A DNA stretch of 64,000 nucleotides from SXOA01 sp046593355 (lineage in GTDB: Bacteria > Planctomycetota > Planctomycetia > Pirellulales > Pirellulaceae), in contig JBKJNY010000109.1 in the NCBI GenBank assembly GCA_046593355.1, forward strand, positions 62,001 to 126,000. The letters are read 5' to 3'. The notes beneath the pieces are model-generated. The model was given only the letters and a program-made list of their open reading frames with translations, did not search any database and was not told the DNA's origin. A program made the position numbers and the translations under genes. This document shows positions 9,401-16,888 of this stretch, piece after piece. Each line of letters begins with the position of its first letter. Positions within the stretch are counted from its first letter, which is position 1.

Positions 9401-10000
9401 GAAAGAGGGTCCGTTGCGGCGGTAGAGCAGCACGCCCGGTTCCGTCCAATGGGCGTTGGACTTGTCGGGGGAACCCCAGGGGAGATAGTAGCGGTCCGGC
9501 ACATAGCCGTCGGCTCCCAAGGCTCTGTGCAGCGTATCGAGTTGCGAGTCGAACCGGTAGTTAATGGCCGTATCGAACGGGTCGGCCACCGAGACGATCA
9601 GGAATTCGAGCAGGCCAACATTGTCTTTTATCCGCTTCGCCAGATCCGCCTGGTTACTTTTTTTCTCGGAGACAGGAGGTTGGTCGACCCATTCCGCCGA
9701 GGCCTTCACTCGGCTGCCGTCTGGCAGTGAATTCTCAAATTGCAGTTTGCCGAGGATTGCGGGCTCCCCGGATTTTGCAGGCAGCACTGGCAGACCGAGG
9801 AATTCGCGCAGCGGGGCGAGTACCCGGTCTTCGGGGGTTGCGGCTCCTGGTAGGTTTCCCACTTGGGACGCCGGGGGGGCATCTTTGACCTCGGCCGGCT
9901 GATTTCCACGCGGAACCAGGAATGCCCCGCCAAGCAGCGTCACTAGAATGAGCCACAAAGGTACGGCAGGTCTGGGTGATTTTGATTCGGATCCAGACAT
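6440..10000 (-). CDS. Large membrane protein with periplasmic-binding-like domain, unknown function
   Basis: I do not recognise this 1186-residue protein. Residues about 13-32 form a membrane anchor, followed by roughly 600 extracytoplasmic residues. Within these, about 420-560 look like a type-1 periplasmic-binding (LIVBP-like) fold: IKFIGISATDPRDPIF, QIMLVGSDVL, and YGLYNAVLFLRGLDRG. From about residue 650 to the end there are eight or more hydrophobic segments with Trp/Arg-rich linkers and a cytoplasmic helical stretch around 1030-1070. That layout suggests a ligand-sensing ectodomain coupled to a polytopic membrane part, but no enzymatic or transport signature is visible. It lies downstream of the SDR gene on the same strand, 149 bp away, with its own start (ATG 10000). 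Confidence 0.7.
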   Translation of the reverse strand: MSGSESKSPRPAVPLWLILVTLLGGAFLVPRGNQPAEVKDAPPASQVGNLPGAATPEDRVLAPLREFLGLPVLPAKSGEPAILGKLQFENSLPDGSRVKASAEWVDQPPVSEKKSNQADLAKRIKDNVGLLEFLIVSVADPFDTAINYRFDSQLDTLHRALGADGYVPDRYYLPWGSPDKSNAHWTEPGVLLYRRNGPSFIDGKVRPDRTDLLLVYLVGETPTSGIHKEAFLAAVRQIKTLEKMAPYPKAESPSAIHVAGPLFTGAADSLALAIRQAREEKITSDVFRIITGTAVSINASRFEALAGKDVDLHSTVLSGRILKQALINHVLERTWSKPVRIAWLTETGTGYGSISAQNTNTQPDAEITEFQFPVNISKVRSGYAESRRRERSGQASLGPESSRLPIPFEDTSTARDVPPMQTPKVTAPTTELILRQILTRIRSEGIKFIGISATDPRDPIFLAELIQEQCPDAQIMLVGSDVLYLHSEYRSIMHGTLVCSTYPLHPEALDWCFPFGEDRDGNSRSIVLSSQPNYGLYNAVLFLRGLDRGRYKHGPPTDSDGKNEDTSHNLLTLSYSKEPGWPGGLPLGYSMPFEKDATGKGKLLRPPVWISRIGSTGICPITVRATDKLDIEKYTLDLQIDLPPGSPLLPDLHPRSRIPASLYIASLAWLVVAAIYCAALLIPKPVGNWAKALATVAGHPPEFQSLAYVFRSYITGSFVYVLIMFGTLLYVYHQWVGAPGWGDYVTILQCVLCFGVASILTICLLADWGRAWRDLAGDLLGALKRLIGVATPASEPDLSWHLIAARGVGLTMILMLVVLHVWATLWQRHDWLSQHKEDTFLWFRLTSDMWNGISPAMTAQFLSAGLIILAYGMLLQMHLLSPEFIITRPDPSTSDPPSDEQRKKRQEEVRNALLFPLLSRWRRDRPVVLDILCVAAALLWLGFLGRHLQSPDYCALPVSFPTTLLLFAGGFWCVRLFKLIQILKGLSRNLEELTKALRKRWPDSWAKIFEQLPEKRVGLRELFWTSRPTVHELDEARRECQEVQTMDRDRMKAKQKLCAIEIELYVRQFFHQIVRLGLGLTVSACLLFLSAQAFPFSQEPLLRLSASIMLAAIGCVMAWYYLKFDRNELLSRLVGTDPKQVSVNWSLIQMIAPALLLTAVALLSQTFPEIWQWLRSVLEPMARSSI

Positions 10001-10149
10001 TGTCGGCTCCGCAGAGTTTCGGTTTGGCGGGAACGCGCCACTCCTCTATTATTAAAATCGCATTTGGCGCGCAAAACCGGGCAGAAATTCCCAGAATTAT
10101 TTTGCGACCGGCAGCTTTGCCCGACGGCCTTGGGAAAACCCCACAATAA

Positions 10150-10881
10150 TCAGGCAATGCTGTAACCGCCATCCACGGGCAAGATCACGCCGGTGATGAA
10201 CGCGGCCACGGGGGAGCAGAGAAACAGGGCAGCGCCGGCCACGTCTTCCGGGCGTCCCCAGCGAGCGAGTGGAGTCCGGTCGATGATGGCCTGGCGACGG
10301 GCAGGATCCGCGGTGAGCGGCTCCGTCAACGGCGTTTCGATCCAGCCTGGGGCGATGGCGTTGACGCGAATGCCGTCGGCGGCCCAGGCAATGGCCAGGG
10401 ATTTTGTGAGCTGGGCGATGCCTCCCTTGCTGGCGCAGTACGCCGGCGCGACCCCGCTGCCGAAGAAGCTCAGCATGGATGCCGTATTCAGCACGCAGCC
10501 GCCGGATGCTTGGAGCAAAGGCCGGGCAGCCGTGCAGAGCCGCATGGTGCCCGTGAGATTGACGTCGAGCACTTCGGCAAAGACGGCTGGATCATGCTCG
10601 GCTCCGCCGCGGCGGATGATGCCGGCGCAATTGACGAGCACATCGAGCCGCGGCAGCGTAGCGATGAGCCGGGCGATCTGTTCGGCGCTCCGCACGTCGA
10701 GGAGTTCGTTGCGAATCGGACCGTAGGACGGATCAGTGCTCCGTCCTACATTCGCCGCTTGAACTTCCACCTGGGACACGCCGGTCGCGACAACCTGATC
10801 CCCCTGCGCGGCAAAGGCCACCGCGATGGCCCGCCCGATGCCGCTGGTGCCGCCGGAGATGAGAATCTGCTTACTGGTCAT
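10150..10881 (-). CDS. SDR family NAD(P)-dependent oxidoreductase
   Basis: A classical short-chain dehydrogenase/reductase of 243 residues. It has the dinucleotide-binding GGTSGIG (10-16), NCAG (84-87), a catalytic Ser at about 135, YxxxK at 148-152 (YCASK), and the PGWIETPL loop. The substrate cannot be deduced; 3-oxoacyl-reductase-like and sugar-alcohol dehydrogenase-like roles are both possible. Residues about 45-54 (VGRSTDPSYG) have no counterpart in the usual fold and are encoded by a palindromic repeat inserted in frame (10723-10749). The start codon overlaps the stop of the upstream PDZ gene by 11 bp, so the two are probably cotranscribed. Confidence 0.9.
   Translation of the reverse strand: MTSKQILISGGTSGIGRAIAVAFAAQGDQVVATGVSQVEVQAANVGRSTDPSYGPIRNELLDVRSAEQIARLIATLPRLDVLVNCAGIIRRGGAEHDPAVFAEVLDVNLTGTMRLCTAARPLLQASGGCVLNTASMLSFFGSGVAPAYCASKGGIAQLTKSLAIAWAADGIRVNAIAPGWIETPLTEPLTADPARRQAIIDRTPLARWGRPEDVAGAALFLCSPVAAFITGVILPVDGGYSIA
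10723..10749. repeat. Hairpin repeat inserted in frame within the SDR gene
   Basis: Perfect arms GTAGGACGGA and TCCGTCCTAC flank a 7-nt centre. The sequence shares the GTAGGACG/CGTCCTAC ends of the element at 6320-6438. Read on the minus strand it adds about nine to eleven codons without a stop or frameshift. Confidence 0.8.
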
Positions 10882-12433
10882 CCGCCCGCTTCTTCAGCGC
10901 CACCACCGTGGACTTCTTCGTTCCCGCCCGCTCGTATTCCACGCGGACCTTCTCCCCCGCCTTGCGACCATAGATCGAGATGGTGAGGTCGGCAAAATCC
11001 TTGATGCCCAAGCCGTCCACGCTGTGAACCACATCCCCTTCCCGCAGTCCCGCCTGGAAAGCGCCGGAATCCGGGAAGATGGAAGTCAGCACCAGCGGCG
11101 AAGTGCCGATATCCGCGTTCACCCCCATCATCGCTTCGCCGCGGGCCTGCACCTGCAAGTCCGGCTTCTGCTCGCGCAGTTTTCTAAGTCCTGGCCGGGT
11201 AACGTTGGTGTCCCGAATCTGCAAATTGCTGAGATTGGGGAGCTCGGCCATGTACACCAGCGAAGCATCGGTGATCTTCGCGCCGCTGACCGCAATGCTC
11301 CAGATCTCCGGCACGTCCTTCAACTCCTTCAGGCCGTCATCGCCGCCGCGCCACTGCTTACCCAACATCAGCGAAGCCGTCGCTTCAAGCTCCCCTTCTT
11401 CGATGCCGATGATGCCGCCGCCGATGAAGTCAAAGCCCATGATGGCGTCCGCTTCCAGAATCTCCACCGCTTCAGCGAGTGCGGGGGGCGGCGCGAGAAC
11501 CTGAACGTCCTCCACGACGGGAGCTGCGGGGGGCTCGGCAAGTTTCTGGAACTCTTCCAGCAACTGCGCGGGCTCGCCAGGCTTGATGTCAGCAGGCTGT
11601 TCTTCAAGTGCCGGCTTGTCCTCTCGAGGCGGTTCGTCGTCGGCAGGAGGCGCGGGAAGTTCCTTGGCAGGAAGTACAGGCAAGGGTGGAGCTGCGACAC
11701 GCGGGAGCGCTGGCGCATCCCCTTCGAAATCAAACCTGGCTGGCGGCACTTCGGCAACCTTGGCCGCCCCTTCGAGCAGCCGACCGATCAAACCGAAAAT
11801 GCCTCCCTCGGGTTTGACGGGCACGGGCACGGGTTCAATAACGTCGAAGCCTTCTTCAATAATCACTCGCCCGCCAAACGGATCCGCGTCGCCGATAACA
11901 ACCATTCCTCCGCCCATGAAAACGGGACCGCCGCCGAGTTCCATCCCCTCGCCGCCGAACACGGCTCCGTTCTTTTTGAGGCTGGCCACCGCCCGATCGT
12001 GTCGGAAATGCTTCTGGCGGACGTGCATCTCCGCGGCCATCGATCGCAGGCCCGGCTTGCCTTTCGTGCTCAGGTTATCCAGGACGTGCGTGATGCGGGC
12101 CAGTGTTTTTTCGTCACCGGTCAACGCAATCCGCTCGAGCGATGCCCCGCTCCGCCAGGCAACCTCCGCGCTCTCGCTGACGATACCGCGAGCAAGAACA
12201 TCCACCGCTGCCGGTCCCATCTGGGCCAACTTCTCGGCCGCGACTTCACGCACGTCAAAGGAATCGGAATCAAGATCCGCCAACCATTGCTGCAACTGTT
12301 CCGCGGATCCTTTCGGCGCAACGGCAGCCGGAGTTCCTTCTTGCGCAGGGAGGGACAGTGCCGAGCCCAAGGTCGCGGCGCAAATTCCCATCGAAAATAC
12401 GCGCCGCCACAGCCCATGCGTGAAGCGTTTCAT
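10871..12433 (-). CDS. Exported HEAT-repeat and PDZ domain protein
   Basis: This 520-residue protein starts with a signal peptide (about 1-31, ending near ALSLPAQ). Residues about 42-150 form HEAT-like helical repeats (DVREVAAEKLAQMGPAAVDVL). A long Pro/Ala/Glu-rich low-complexity region is followed by a short leucine-rich stretch (LPNLSNLQIRDTNVTRPGL). A C-terminal PDZ domain occupies about 430-512 (GAFQAGLREGDVVHSVDG, then RKAGEKVRVEYERAG). No protease domain is present, so it is more likely an envelope adaptor than an HtrA enzyme. It overlaps the downstream SDR gene by 11 bp. The interior is rich in Gly-Gly and Pro, which produces long open frames on the opposite strand. Confidence 0.75.
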   Translation of the reverse strand: MKRFTHGLWRRVFSMGICAATLGSALSLPAQEGTPAAVAPKGSAEQLQQWLADLDSDSFDVREVAAEKLAQMGPAAVDVLARGIVSESAEVAWRSGASLERIALTGDEKTLARITHVLDNLSTKGKPGLRSMAAEMHVRQKHFRHDRAVASLKKNGAVFGGEGMELGGGPVFMGGGMVVIGDADPFGGRVIIEEGFDVIEPVPVPVKPEGGIFGLIGRLLEGAAKVAEVPPARFDFEGDAPALPRVAAPPLPVLPAKELPAPPADDEPPREDKPALEEQPADIKPGEPAQLLEEFQKLAEPPAAPVVEDVQVLAPPPALAEAVEILEADAIMGFDFIGGGIIGIEEGELEATASLMLGKQWRGGDDGLKELKDVPEIWSIAVSGAKITDASLVYMAELPNLSNLQIRDTNVTRPGLRKLREQKPDLQVQARGEAMMGVNADIGTSPLVLTSIFPDSGAFQAGLREGDVVHSVDGLGIKDFADLTISIYGRKAGEKVRVEYERAGTKKSTVVALKKRADDQ

Positions 12434-12614
12434 AGCAGTCCTCCCCGAAAGTTCCTCGCCCGCCAGCTTTCAATCCTACGCCAAAAGGCTGGTCGCTGTC
12501 GAGAGAAATTGCCCTCGGCTGCGGAGCGATACCTATCGGCAAATCCAGGCCCAGCAACGCTTTCCGTCCATTGAATCGGTATTTTTTCGGATTATTGGGA
12601 TTGTCGCGTGAAGG

Positions 12615-13355
12615 TCAGGTCGTTAGCGGCAGCGGCTCGGCGGCGAACTGGGTAAACAGTTCCCAGGCGGAGCCCAGAACGTCGGACTTGCGGGGGAGGT
12701 GCCAGCCCGCGATGCGAGCCCGCCGGATCACCCCCTTCTCCAGTCGCTCGCTGAACAGCCGCGTCGTGGCCCAGGATTCACCCCACTTGTTCAATTCCAC
12801 CTGCGTGGCCACGAAATCGGTCGGATGCACCATCTCCAGGTAAGCGAACGGCGTATCGCGCGGCTGATAGACGACGAGGCTAGGCCGGTGGGAACTGTCG
12901 TCGGCGGAGAGCGCGAGCGGAAACTGCCCGTAGTCCAGCCGATGCAGCCGCTCTAGCGAATTGGATTTTTGGCCGTCCGCGCCCCACACTTCGCCCGTGG
13001 GCATGCCGGTCGCCACGACCATTTCAGGGTTACTGTCCAATAGGCTCGTCTGCATCGAAACAATCATTTCGATCCCCATCCCCTGCCGGCCTTCGTCCCA
13101 GCGAGCCCGCCAATAGACCGATGGCTGGACCTGGTAAGGCGCGAGAGGTTCATAGATCGCAACCAGGTCGTTGCCGCGGCCATAGACCTCGACCAGCTTG
13201 AGCGACCGCACGGCAGCCAACTCGGTGGGCAGGAGCTGCATGAAGCGGCCGTTGCTGGCGGAAGAGAGGAATCCCTGCTCCGGATGGGCCACATCTACGC
13301 GGGTGACAGTCCCCGCGATCTCCAGGCAGCCTTCCGTTCCATCAAGCTTCCACAT
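12615..13355 (-). CDS. Conserved-looking protein of unknown function
   Basis: This 246-residue protein is soluble-looking and has no signal peptide or membrane segment. I chose the ATG at 13355 (MWKLDGTEGCLEIAG) because a GGAAAGGAA ribosome binding site lies just upstream; the longer frame to 13418 has a non-protein-like N-terminus. The sequence alternates beta-like stretches (VYGRGNDLVAIYEPLAPY, VYWRARWDEG, GIEMIVSMQTSLLD) with a C-terminal helical part. No catalytic motif is recognised. The gene is monocistronic as far as can be seen, 181 bp upstream of the HEAT/PDZ gene. Confidence 0.7.
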   Translation of the reverse strand: MWKLDGTEGCLEIAGTVTRVDVAHPEQGFLSSASNGRFMQLLPTELAAVRSLKLVEVYGRGNDLVAIYEPLAPYQVQPSVYWRARWDEGRQGMGIEMIVSMQTSLLDSNPEMVVATGMPTGEVWGADGQKSNSLERLHRLDYGQFPLALSADDSSHRPSLVVYQPRDTPFAYLEMVHPTDFVATQVELNKWGESWATTRLFSERLEKGVIRRARIAGWHLPRKSDVLGSAWELFTQFAAEPLPLTT

Positions 13356-13657
13356 GCGGTGTTCCTTTCCATTTCGTTGATGCTGGTCGCGGTCGCCCAT
13401 GATACCACAGTGCCGCATCGCCGCCCCACGGCCGAGAATTGTTGCGGCTGTTGTCTTCCCCCCGACTGGGGCATTCTTGATTCATGATTCACCCTGATTT
13501 ATTTCCAAGTAACTTACGACATATTATCTATCTGCAACACTTTTCCACGATTGCACTTGCGCCATTGACAGTCGCCGTAAGTCCCTGAATCAAGCTCGCA
13601 AAAACCCTCTGTTTGATTCATCGCCTTGATTCATCGACTTGCCTGGATTTCTTCCCA

Positions 13658-13678
13658 TCTCAAATCTCAAATCTCAAA
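13658..13678. repeat. Three tandem TCTCAAA heptamers
   Basis: Exact heptamer repeated three times in the intergenic spacer. Confidence 0.8.
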
Positions 13679-13681
13679 TTA

Positions 13682-13711
13682 TCCTCCCTCCCTCCCTCCC
13701 TCCCTCCCTCC
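13682..13711. repeat. Tetranucleotide (TCCC)n microsatellite
   Basis: About seven near-perfect CTCC/TCCC units in the spacer downstream of an ABC transporter. Slippage-prone; it lies outside any gene. Confidence 0.85.
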
Positions 13712-13950
13712 GAATCCTATTCCCACTGCCCGCCACCCTCGGGGCGTAGCGATTCCTGAATACTATACGTAAGTTTACACACAGAGGTTTTCACAGTCAA
13801 TATGTCGTCACAAAGAATTGTCCACTTTTATTGTCCCCGCGTTCCTCCCCACGAGAAGACGAGTCCCTTGGGGTCCCCCCGCAGGGGTTGCCATAGTCGG
13901 CTCGCGGCTCGGATAAGACGGAGTTTGATCGGGTTCTGGTGACTTCGCTG

Positions 13951-15792
13951 TTACGCCGCACATTGCGAGAGTGCAGCCTCTCGGTAATGCCCGTCTTCTT
14001 CCATCAGTTGCTCATGCGTGCCGACCTGGGCGATGCGGCCATTGTCGAGCACGATGACGAGATCGCATTGGCGGAGAGTGCTTAGCCGGTGGGCGACGAC
14101 GAAGGTGGTGCGGCCAAGCATCGCCCGTTGCATGGCATCCAGGATTTCGTGCTCCGTATGCGGGTCGATGGCGGCAGCGGGGTCATCCAGCAGCAGAATC
14201 GCAGGGTCCAGCAGCACGGCCCGCGCGATGGCCAGCCGCTGGCGCTGGCCGCCGGAAAGATCGAGCCCTCCTTCTCCGAGGACTGTGTCATATCCGTGCG
14301 GCAGCTCGGCGATGAAGTCGTGCGCGGCTGCAATGCGGGCTGCCCTTTGCACTTGCTCCATCGTTGCCTCCGGTTGGCCGTAGGCAATGTTGGCGGCGAC
14401 GGTGTTGCTGAACAGGAAGCTCTCTTGAAAGACCATGCCGATGTTGCGGCGGAGATCCACAAGGTCGATTTGCCTGAGATCAACGCCGTCCATCAGGATG
14501 CGTCCCTGCGTCGGGTCGTAGAAGCGGCAAAGCAGGCTCAATAGCGTGCTCTTGCCGGCACCGGTCGCGCCCAGGATTGCCACCCGCTGGCCGGGCTGCA
14601 CGCGGAAGGAAACGTCTCTCAGCACCGGATTGCCCGCGGTGTACTCGAACCAGACATCCTCGAAGTCCACTTGCCCGCTGGCCCGCGGTAAGCGGACGGG
14701 ATTGGCGGGAGATGTGATCGCTTCGGGGGCATCCAGGATTTCAAACACCCGGCGAGCGCCGGAGAGACTTTGCTGCACGCTATTGGCGATGTTGGTGAGG
14801 TTGGCCACCTGACTGGAGAACTGCTGGAGCAGGCCGGCGAAGAAGAAAATGCCGGAGCCCAGTGCCAATTCGCCGCGCGTCACCAGATAGCCGCCGTAGG
14901 CCAGCAGGATGACGAGATTGATCTGCGTCATCCAGCCGATGGCGGGGGTGAAGAGGCTGACCCGCCAGAAGATTCCCCGCTGCTGGTCTTTGACTTCGCG
15001 GTTGTCCTGGCCGAAGCGGTCAATTTCCTCCTGCTCGCGGCCGAAGCCCTTGATGACCTGCACCCCTTGAATGGACTCCGCCAGGCGGAGGATAACCTTG
15101 TCCACGAGTTCTCGATTGCGGTCGTACATGGGGCGGACCATCCGCGAGAAGATGGCCGTCACCAGCCACATCAGCGGCGTGGTGGCGAGGCAGGCAATCG
15201 TGAGCCTGGGGTGTACGCTCAGCATGGCCGCGAGATAGCAGAGAAAGGAGAGCACCAAGATGACCAACTGGATCAGCACGCCGTCGACAAACGCCCGCAC
15301 CCCCTGCACGTCGCTGGTCACCCGGTTGATGATCGAGCCGGTGGCGTTGGTGTCAAAGAAGCTGAAGCTCAGCCGCTGCAGCTTGTCGTAGACGCGGGCT
15401 CGCAGGTCCACCACGATCCGCGTGTGAATCAAATAGCCGGCGGAGAGGGCGTTGGTGTAGTTCAGCCCGCCGCGAATCAATTCCACGAGCAAGATCAGCC
15501 CGGCCACGAGGGCCACTTGCGCAAGCGGCGGCCATTCCGCTGGCGGGCCGAGGCCGAAGGGGAACTGAGGCGGATCGACCTTTTCGGGATCGGCGAAATG
15601 ATGGACCAGATCAATCCCCAAGCCAGTCAGCCGCAGCACCGCCAGCGCCGTCATTAGCAGCAGGCCCTGCAAAATGAGCAGGCGGGCGCATCCCCATTTG
15701 TAATGCAGCCCTAGCGCCAGCATCCGCCGGATCAGAACCCAGTTGGAGGGCTCGGAGGGCCGGGCGGTATTAGTCGGATGAGAGTCGGACAA
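13951..15792 (-). CDS. ABC exporter half-transporter (fused membrane and ATPase domains)
   Basis: A 613-residue type IV ABC exporter of the MsbA/multidrug class. It has six membrane helices (about 35-340) and a nucleotide-binding domain with Walker A GATGAGKST (408-416), Q-loop Gln456, signature LSGGQ (512-516), Walker B AILLLDD (531-537) and switch His568. The residue after the Walker B Asp is Asp537 where active half-transporters have the catalytic Glu. That is typical of the degenerate site in heterodimeric exporters, yet no partner gene is next to it. The frame begins with TTG at 15792 without an obvious ribosome binding site; the next ATG is at 15723. The substrate is unknown. It is transcribed divergently from the membrane protein at 15953. 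Confidence 0.9.
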   Translation of the reverse strand: MSDSHPTNTARPSEPSNWVLIRRMLALGLHYKWGCARLLILQGLLLMTALAVLRLTGLGIDLVHHFADPEKVDPPQFPFGLGPPAEWPPLAQVALVAGLILLVELIRGGLNYTNALSAGYLIHTRIVVDLRARVYDKLQRLSFSFFDTNATGSIINRVTSDVQGVRAFVDGVLIQLVILVLSFLCYLAAMLSVHPRLTIACLATTPLMWLVTAIFSRMVRPMYDRNRELVDKVILRLAESIQGVQVIKGFGREQEEIDRFGQDNREVKDQQRGIFWRVSLFTPAIGWMTQINLVILLAYGGYLVTRGELALGSGIFFFAGLLQQFSSQVANLTNIANSVQQSLSGARRVFEILDAPEAITSPANPVRLPRASGQVDFEDVWFEYTAGNPVLRDVSFRVQPGQRVAILGATGAGKSTLLSLLCRFYDPTQGRILMDGVDLRQIDLVDLRRNIGMVFQESFLFSNTVAANIAYGQPEATMEQVQRAARIAAAHDFIAELPHGYDTVLGEGGLDLSGGQRQRLAIARAVLLDPAILLLDDPAAAIDPHTEHEILDAMQRAMLGRTTFVVAHRLSTLRQCDLVIVLDNGRIAQVGTHEQLMEEDGHYREAALSQCAA

Positions 15793-15952
15793 GGTGCGGC
15801 GCTGGCGAAGGGCAAGAGATGGCTTTAATCTACGAAATACTTGGGGAAACGATAACGGGTGGCACGCCCAGTCGATTGCGTTTCAGGCCCCTTCCAGCGA
15901 CAATTCAGGCAGCCGGCAAGTTCAGCCCGGTTTTCCAAAAGTAGCGAACTCC

Positions 15953-16654
15953 ATGTCCACATCTTCCGCCGCGCCAGCCACATCTGCTCCCCGTCGCGGC
16001 GTGACCGTGCGGTCGGGTTCGCAGAGGTGGTTGGGGAAGGTTGTGATGACGATCGCGGGGACTGCTGCCCTGCTGTTTGTGGGCTTTCTGGCGACCATGA
16101 TATTCGGAAACGTCCTGGGAACGGAATTTTGCCCCCACACTTTCGAGCGCCGCGGCTTCGCCTTCCGGGAAATTCCCTTCACCGGCATCCAAATCACGAG
16201 CATTGACCGCCGCATCGATACCGGCCTGGTCGAGATGCACATCATCGCTCAGAACTACCTCGTCCCCGACCACACGGAGCCCAAAACCTGGCACCTGCTC
16301 AGCCTCATTCGTTTCCGCGGCACCTACGCCGAAGGGGACGCTGAGCTGCTGATGAAATATCTGGACGCTCAGAACGACAAAGAGGAATATGCCTGGTTGA
16401 AATGGTCCGAGGACCACCCCCAGCTGGCGAAAGTCCTCTGGCCCGCCGTCGCCAAAGCCGCCCAGGACGGCAACTACCTGATCGTCCCGGACCTCTTCTC
16501 CCATGCCCGCTCCACGACGGACCCGGTGGAGTTGCAGAAGAAACTGGATGGGGCATTGGCGAAGGCGGCCAATCCGGCGGCTGCGAAACCGCAAGCGGAG
16601 AAGAGTGTACCCTCGGAGAAGGCCGCAAGCGTGACGCCCGCAAAGAAGCCTTAA
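15953..16654 (+). CDS. Single-pass membrane protein of unknown function
   Basis: This 233-residue protein starts at ATG 15953 (MSTSSAAPATSAPRRG); the upstream in-frame extension is not protein-like. A Pro/Ala/Ser N-terminus is followed by one membrane helix (about 29-53, VVMTIAGTAALLFVGFLATM). The extracytoplasmic domain of about 140 residues contains FREIPFTGIQITSIDRRIDTG and DAELLMKYLDAQNDKEEYAW. The tail is Ala/Lys/Pro-rich. I do not recognise the family. It lies 160 bp from the divergent ABC exporter, so a shared control region is likely. Confidence 0.65.
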   Translation: MSTSSAAPATSAPRRGVTVRSGSQRWLGKVVMTIAGTAALLFVGFLATMIFGNVLGTEFCPHTFERRGFAFREIPFTGIQITSIDRRIDTGLVEMHIIAQNYLVPDHTEPKTWHLLSLIRFRGTYAEGDAELLMKYLDAQNDKEEYAWLKWSEDHPQLAKVLWPAVAKAAQDGNYLIVPDLFSHARSTTDPVELQKKLDGALAKAANPAAAKPQAEKSVPSEKAASVTPAKKP

Positions 16655-16670
16655 GTTGTCGACACTGTGG

Positions 16671-16775
16671 GGGATGGCCGCGAAAAACACAAAAAGACAC
16701 AAAGAGGAAGCGTTCGTTGAGTTCTTATCTCTGGCCTGACTTTTTGTGACTTTTCGTGTTTCTTGCGGCCATCCC
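16671..16775. repeat. Imperfect 33-bp inverted repeat
   Basis: The left arm 16671-16703 begins GGGATGGCCGC and continues A-rich. The right arm 16743-16775 ends GCGGCCATCCC. Arms match except for a few positions in the A/T part, with about 39 bp between them. It sits between the end of one gene and the promoter region of the next. Confidence 0.7.
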
Positions 16776-16888
16776 GTTTGCCCTTTCTTCTGGCGATAAT
16801 GGGTCATCACGGCTAGAATGAACCAGCCGAGGTGAGCTCTATCCTTCCCCTCGGATCCCGCCTGAAATATCCCGCCATTATTTTCAGC

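Larger units (their letters stand above)
13419..13950. other. Intergenic region with simple repeats
   Basis: 532 bp lie between two minus-strand genes. It contains the 9-mer TTGATTCAT three times (around 13480, 13604 and 13617), three exact TCTCAAA heptamers (13658-13678), a (CTCC)n run (13682-13711), and ACTTACG/CGTAAGT words at 13512, 13576 and 13768 that recall the palindromes at 4.1-4.4 kb. No gene is supported. Confidence 0.6.

Noticed and set aside
10826..12574. 582-residue open frame on the plus strand
   Set aside because: Antisense to the HEAT/PDZ gene, which has a signal peptide, domains and an operon overlap; the plus frame is His/Arg-rich and featureless.
13651..13715. Tandem short repeats as a CRISPR array
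   Set aside because: Units are 4 and 7 bp without spacers; these are microsatellites.
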